From positions 1-64,000 of the forward strand of contig JBNAVN010000007.1 in the NCBI GenBank assembly GCA_049700315.1: 64,000 nucleotides of DNA, in the 5' to 3' direction. The stretch comes from JAOAFX01 sp049700315. Its GTDB lineage: Bacteria; Hydrothermota; Tepidihabitantia; SM23-42; JAOAFX01. A program made the position numbers and the translations under genes. Shown here piece by piece: positions 59,923-64,000 of the stretch (the first letter of the stretch is position 1; each line of letters starts with the position of its first letter). Below the pieces are notes generated by a model. The model did no database searches and was not told the origin of the DNA. It saw only the letters and a program-made list of their open reading frames with translations.

Positions 59923-61820
59923 AGGAAATTTACTATATCCTTCTTTTGCCAGTTATGTGTGGTTTATTAGGGTTTTTAGTAAGGAGACTTCGTAATGAAA
60001 TGGGATTTTTAGGATTTGTCTTGACATTCTATTTCGCTTTGAAAATCTTTTTGACCTTCCAGAATCAGTCATTTTCATATAGTATTGCAGAGATAGCCGG
60101 TATTAACTTCAGGATATATGTTGATAATCTCACGAGATTTATACTTCTTTTTAATTCCATCTTTGCACTCTTGATTCTGCTTTATTCAATTGCTCCAATG
60201 AGGAAGATGCCGGGTGAAAGTGTTTATCAACTATATCTGGGCTTGACACTTTCCGGTGCCAATGGGGTTGTGTTGAGCGGAAATCTTATATTATTATTGA
60301 TATTCTGGAATATGCTTGTGTTTTCTTTGTATGGTATTTTGTTGGTGGGGAAGAAAGAGAGTGTTCTTGCAGCAAGAAAGGCATTGACCATTGTTGGTGT
60401 CTCGGATTTTATTCTGATGTTAGGAATTATTATTGTATATACTATTGCGGGAACTACTGACTTCCCTTTTAACCCCCATCTGCCTCTTAATAGTGGTATA
60501 TTGATTACTACATATATCCTGCTACTCGTTGGTGCCCTTGCCAAGGCAGGGGCAATGCCATTACATACCTGGATTCCTGAATCTGCAAAGGTCGTTCCAG
60601 CATCAACCCTTGCCTTCATACCGGCAAGCCTTGATAAACTCTTAGGAATCTATTTTCTTGTCAGGATTTCTTATTATATCTTTGATATTACACAATCAAT
60701 GCCGATCAGAATCGTTTTGATGGTGATTGGTGCAATAACGATTATCTTTGCGGTAATGATGGCACTGGTGCAAAAAGAGGCGATGAGATTATTATCATTC
60801 CACGCAGTATCCCAGGTTGGATATATGGTTTTAGGCATTGGCACAGGAATACCTATTGCAGTTGCTGGTGGTTTGTTCCATATGATTAATAACGCTATAT
60901 ACAAAGCCTGTCTATTTTTGTCCGCTGGCTCGGTTGAGTATCGCACAAAGACAACTGAACTTGACCATCTTGGTGGCCTTGGTGTAAAGATGCCACTCAC
61001 AATGTTCTGCTTTATTGTTGCAGCATTTGCCATATCTGGTGTGCCACCTTTTAATGGTTTTTATTCAAAGTGGATGGTCTATCAGGGGATAATTGAACTA
61101 AATAAAGAAACCAATCTCTGGATTATATTTTTAGTAGCAGCAATGTTCGGTAGTGTTCTGACCCTGGCTTCATTCTTGAAGATGATACACTCTTTATTCC
61201 TGGGTGAAAGACCAAGGGAACTTGATAAGGTCAGGGAAGTTAGATTTGGTATGATAACACCAACCCTGATACTCGCAATTCTTTGTATCATCTTTGGTGT
61301 ATTTGCGGAAAAAATTCCGCTTGCACGGTTGATCTATCCATCCCTGCCATTCTTCAAAATTGAACCGATTGGCTTCTGGTCTGCAGGTTTGACTACAGTA
61401 TTGATGATCTTGGGTATTGTCATTGGATTGATTATATTCCTTTTTGGCACTGGTCTCAAACCAAGGCAGGATAAGGTTTTTATCGGTGGAGAAGTTCTTG
61501 ATACCGAGGAGGCAAGGATAACAGGTCCAAACTTTTACTCATCGGTTCATAATATAGATATGCTGGAAAGGACCTATAAATTTGGTGAAGAAGGGGCATT
61601 TGATTTCTATAATTATCTGCGCGGTATCCTCGGTGGTTTTTCAATCCTTTTCAGAGAAGTGATCAACCGGTTTTTTGTGGTCGTGTATCAATTCATATCA
61701 ACGATAATTACTGCGCTCGGCAATATCTTTTCTACTATCCACACCGGTGAATTGCCAGAATACCTTGGCTGGATTTTCTTGGGTGTAGTGATAATTTTAT
61801 TATTATTAGGGGTGAGATAA
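59919..61820 (+). CDS. NuoL/MrpA-like proton-conducting membrane subunit
   Basis: 633 residues with sixteen or so membrane helices. Motifs are GAMPLHTWIPESAKVVPASTLAFIPASLDKLLGIY, LLSFHAVSQVGYMVLGIG and GVPPFNGFYSKWMVYQG. The C-terminal 130 residues (after about 500) are a hydrophilic plus membrane extension. Probable main ion channel of the complex. It overlaps its neighbours by a few bases on both sides. Confidence 0.92.
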   Translation: MKEIYYILLLPVMCGLLGFLVRRLRNEMGFLGFVLTFYFALKIFLTFQNQSFSYSIAEIAGINFRIYVDNLTRFILLFNSIFALLILLYSIAPMRKMPGESVYQLYLGLTLSGANGVVLSGNLILLLIFWNMLVFSLYGILLVGKKESVLAARKALTIVGVSDFILMLGIIIVYTIAGTTDFPFNPHLPLNSGILITTYILLLVGALAKAGAMPLHTWIPESAKVVPASTLAFIPASLDKLLGIYFLVRISYYIFDITQSMPIRIVLMVIGAITIIFAVMMALVQKEAMRLLSFHAVSQVGYMVLGIGTGIPIAVAGGLFHMINNAIYKACLFLSAGSVEYRTKTTELDHLGGLGVKMPLTMFCFIVAAFAISGVPPFNGFYSKWMVYQGIIELNKETNLWIIFLVAAMFGSVLTLASFLKMIHSLFLGERPRELDKVREVRFGMITPTLILAILCIIFGVFAEKIPLARLIYPSLPFFKIEPIGFWSAGLTTVLMILGIVIGLIIFLFGTGLKPRQDKVFIGGEVLDTEEARITGPNFYSSVHNIDMLERTYKFGEEGAFDFYNYLRGILGGFSILFREVINRFFVVVYQFISTIITALGNIFSTIHTGELPEYLGWIFLGVVIILLLLGVR

Positions 61821-62350
61821 TGGTTGAGTTGTATTTATTCTTAATCTTTATGATTGCAGCCGCAATCATTGCGATTGAAATAGAAAATTTACTTGCAGCC
61901 GCGATTGCTGTTGGTGCAGTTGGTTTTTCTGTGGCAATTCTGTTTATCTTACTACAGGCACCGGACCTTGCAATCGTTCAAATTGTAGTAGAGATTCTTA
62001 CCCTTATCATATTTGTTGCGGTGATCTTCAGAACGACAGATGTTGATGAGACCGTGAATAAGAGATTCACACCGATGCAAACATTTGGGCTTGTCTTTTA
62101 TGGTTTTTTTGTAATTCTATTTCTTATTGTAATGGAACGTATATTCAGTGTTTTGCCTCCTTTTGGTTCGCCCGTAATGAAGGTAGCGAGTGAATATATA
62201 AAATTGGGACTCCCAAAGGTTGGTGGAGCAAATATTGTTGCGGACATTATCCTGGACTTTCGTGGTCTTGATACACTCGGTGAAGCAACTGTCTTGTTCA
62301 CATCAGTAATTGGCGTCCTGGCAGTGATGAGGAAGACCGGGTGGAAGTAG
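61820..62350 (+). CDS. MbhD/MbhE-like subunit (DUF4040 plus MrpA C-terminal-type domain)
   Basis: 176 residues. The first half resembles DUF4040 (LQAPDLAIVQIVVEILTL). The second half has the MbhE/MrpA C-terminal signature NIVADIILDFRGLDTLGEATVLF. In Mrp antiporters these belong to MrpA; in Mbh they are separate proteins. Here they are fused together. It follows the NuoL-like gene (last base shared). Confidence 0.87.
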   Translation: MVELYLFLIFMIAAAIIAIEIENLLAAAIAVGAVGFSVAILFILLQAPDLAIVQIVVEILTLIIFVAVIFRTTDVDETVNKRFTPMQTFGLVFYGFFVILFLIVMERIFSVLPPFGSPVMKVASEYIKLGLPKVGGANIVADIILDFRGLDTLGEATVLFTSVIGVLAVMRKTGWK

Positions 62351-62357
62351 AGGTTCT

Positions 62358-62789
62358 ATGAGTTTGATTGTTAAACGGATTACCAATATCGTAAGTGGTT
62401 TTATATTTATGTATGGCATCTATATCGTCCTGCATGGGCATTTGACACCTGGTGGTGGGTTTGCAGGTGGGGTTATTATCTCTGGTGCATTGATCTTAAG
62501 GGTTCTTTCCTTTGGTAGTGCTGCAGAAAAAGAAAGAAGGTTGGCTACCATTGGTTCGGTTTTTGAAAGTATAGGTGCTTTGCTATTCTGGGGTTCAGCA
62601 TTTACTGGATTATTGGTTGCCGGTGTATTCTTCTTAAACGAGCCAATCTTTGGACTTGGCAAACCACTTCATCTTTTGAGTGCGGGTTTGATACCAATCT
62701 GTAATATTGCGATCGGGATAAAGGTTTCAGTAGGATTATTCTCCATATTCCTTGCCTTGGCAGCAATGAAATATATTATGGAGGAATGA
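62358..62789 (+). CDS. mrpB: MrpB-like antiporter subunit
   Basis: 143 residues, four membrane helices, family block HGHLTPGGGFAGGVI. Small membrane subunit of Mrp antiporters and Mbh hydrogenases. An AGAGG site lies before the ATG. It overlaps the next gene by 4 bases. Confidence 0.92.
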   Translation: MSLIVKRITNIVSGFIFMYGIYIVLHGHLTPGGGFAGGVIISGALILRVLSFGSAAEKERRLATIGSVFESIGALLFWGSAFTGLLVAGVFFLNEPIFGLGKPLHLLSAGLIPICNIAIGIKVSVGLFSIFLALAAMKYIMEE

Positions 62790-63127
62790 TGATAGTCTTC
62801 TATAGTTGCATTATTTTATTTTTGATTGGCTTATATGCGGTTATTGCCAAAAAGAATCTGATTAAGATTGCCATTGGTTTCTGTATAATGGAATATGCGG
62901 TCAATCTTCTTTTTGCACTCATCGGATTCAAAAAGGATGCGATTGCACCAATCATAACCAAACTGGATATGCCGCATAATTTTGTTGACCCAATTCCTCA
63001 GGCACTTGTGCTGACAGCGATTGTTATCGGTCTTGGGACTACTGCTTTACTCCTTTCCTTCATCGTCAGGATATATGAAAAGTTTAAGACTTTTGATGTG
63101 AGTGAGATCAAAAAACTAAAAGGCTAA
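62786..63127 (+). CDS. mrpC: MrpC/NuoK-like antiporter subunit
   Basis: 113 residues with three membrane helices. The second has IGFCIMEYAVNLLFALIGF with the conserved Glu, and the third TAIVIGLGTTALLLSF. Overlaps mrpB. An alternative start lies one codon later. Confidence 0.92.
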   Translation: MMIVFYSCIILFLIGLYAVIAKKNLIKIAIGFCIMEYAVNLLFALIGFKKDAIAPIITKLDMPHNFVDPIPQALVLTAIVIGLGTTALLLSFIVRIYEKFKTFDVSEIKKLKG

Positions 63128-63195
63128 CAAGAAGGGGTGAAGAAGGGTGAATATGGGTGAAGAAGGGATAACAGGGGTGATGAAAGGAAAATAAG
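63128..63195. repeat. GAAGGGGTGAAGAAGGG repeat block
   Basis: Purine-rich repeats after mrpC, matching 56200-56250. They end in GGAAAATAAG, which serves as ribosome site of the next gene. Confidence 0.7.
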
Positions 63196-63618
63196 ATGAA
63201 GATAGGGCAAGGATTTGATAATATAACAAGGACGAAGGGGTTGATGGGGAAAGGGTATACTAAGTTGATTGTATGGAAAAATGCTTGTGAATTGCGAAGA
63301 TTAATATATGAAATTACAAGAAAATTTCCTGCGAAAGAGATGAGACATGTAACACAAATGCGTGATAGTGCCCGGTCAATTAAACAAAACATTCAAGAAG
63401 GTTATAAGAGAAGTACGATCGGTGATTACATTCATCATCTTTCAATAGCCCAGGGCTCTCTTGGTGAACTTTCTGGTGATGTAGATGATTGTTCTGAAGA
63501 TAATCTTATAAACAAAAGTGAATATACAGTGCTCAATACCTTAATAATACGCACAGATTATCTCTTAATGAGGTTAATTCAATCACTTAATAAAAAGAAA
63601 ATGGAGGCAAAAGCGTGA
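63196..63618 (+). CDS. Four-helix-bundle protein (23S rRNA-intervening-sequence/S23 family)
   Basis: 140 residues from the ATG at 63196; a shorter start at 63244 (GGGGTTG upstream) would begin directly at the domain. The family features are YTKLIVWKNACELRR, REMRHVTQMRDSARSI-like helices and KQNIQEGYKRS. Function is not established; members are often found in rRNA intervening sequences and scattered genomes. It separates mrpC from the mrpD-like gene and lies among repeats, so it looks like an insertion that kept the operon open. Confidence 0.85.
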   Translation: MKIGQGFDNITRTKGLMGKGYTKLIVWKNACELRRLIYEITRKFPAKEMRHVTQMRDSARSIKQNIQEGYKRSTIGDYIHHLSIAQGSLGELSGDVDDCSEDNLINKSEYTVLNTLIIRTDYLLMRLIQSLNKKKMEAKA

Positions 63619-63766
63619 TTAAATTGCCCTTCTTTACTTTTTTTTACCCCATTTTCCCTTTTAATAAGGAGGTTTTTCCAATGCTGGAAATGATTTATTA
63701 TCTCTCCCTTTTTACCACTTTTTGCCCCTCTTTACGCTTTTTTACCCTTTTTCCTTGGAGGTCTCT
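63619..63766. other. Pyrimidine-rich spacer with a possible 29-codon reading
   Basis: CTTTTTTACC-type repeats, the complement of the purine-rich ones. A 29-codon reading starts at 63681 after AAGGAGG and its stop overlaps the ATG of the next gene. It may be the remnant of the original upstream start or a leader peptide; not supported as a gene. Confidence 0.4.
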
Positions 63767-64000
63767 ATGACTTTTCTGCCTTTGCTTATTGCCCTGCCCC
63801 TGCTTGCGGCGTTTTTAATACCTTTGTTATCCAAATTATGGAAACCTTTTGCTCCGATAATTGGCAATATTACAACTTTTGTTCTATTTATCCTTTCGCT
63901 CTATGGTCTTGCTGTCATACAGGGATTCCCGATGCTTGTATACAAATTCGGCAACTGGGCGCCACCGATTGGCATCGTCTTCGGATTTGATGCCTTATCT
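63767..64000 (+). CDS. mrpD: MrpD/NuoM-like antiporter subunit, 3' cut by window
   Basis: 78 codons visible. It begins MTFLPLLIALPLLAAFLIP, with membrane helices and GFPMLVYKFGNWAPPIGI, then FGFDALS, matching the start of MrpD/NuoM-type proteins. CTTGGAGG precedes the ATG. The operon clearly continues beyond the window. Confidence 0.85.
   Translation, partial: MTFLPLLIALPLLAAFLIPLLSKLWKPFAPIIGNITTFVLFILSLYGLAVIQGFPMLVYKFGNWAPPIGIVFGFDALS

Noticed and set aside
63681..63770. 29-codon gene before the mrpD-like gene
   Set aside because: It has a good ribosome site but its sequence is the translation of a pyrimidine-rich repeat; kept only as a note.

Overview
The window looks like part of a draft genome of an uncultured, AT-rich, Gram-negative anaerobic bacterium. 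It has two runs of N: 10 bases at 21175-21184 and 100 bases at 34960-35059. Secreted proteins with Por-type (type IX-like) C-terminal sorting tails, PorV/PorQ-like barrels, the MEP isoprenoid pathway, several Hdr modules and a group 4 [NiFe] hydrogenase point to an anaerobic member or relative of the FCB group, for example a WOR-3/Stahlbacteria-like lineage. That placement is inference. I saw no rRNA, tRNA, CRISPR array or transposase.

Layout. 2-7746 is a giant secreted protein gene, cut by the window edge and split by an apparent frameshift near 3360. 14932-7770 (minus) is a housekeeping operon: a barrel protein, a membrane sensor-like coiled-coil protein, an HD/OB-fold nuclease, smc and ftsY. 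15127-34070 is a 19-kb heterodisulfide-reductase (Hdr) supercluster. It holds a minus-strand hdrCBA unit and, divergent from it, an NtrC-type regulator, a histidine kinase, a small Cys protein, a receiver-kinase hybrid, a double receiver, then hdrC, hdrB, a double-length hdrA, an mvhD-winged-helix fusion, a second double-length hdrA and a second mvhD. 34136-34959 is a peptidase gene ending at the 100-N gap.

Right of the gap lie a 5'-truncated type ISP restriction-modification gene and a compact three-gene unit (TIGR04255-like protein, unknown protein, HEPN protein), flanked with a lipoprotein gene by 44-bp direct repeats. 41242-51133 holds yjbQ, surE, a glycosyltransferase, secreted proteins and ispD-dxr-rseP followed by a degenerate radical-SAM-like gene. 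51299-64000 (open at the edge) encodes a composite membrane complex: HydB/HydG-like electron-input subunits, a short molybdopterin protein, a polyferredoxin, NuoH/B/C/D-like hydrogenase subunits with both Ni-binding CxxC motifs, and Mrp-type antiporter subunits. The likely theme is electron bifurcation or confurcation among ferredoxin, NAD(P)H, H2 and thiols, coupled to ion pumping.

Two genome-wide habits stand out. Promoters have a TTGAYW-16 bp-TATAAT form. In one class the start codon lies exactly 5 nt past the -10 box, so the transcripts are probably leaderless. In another class the gap is 19-21 nt and holds a GGAGG-type ribosome site. Short interspersed repeats of several families fill intergenic gaps and have also entered coding sequences in frame.
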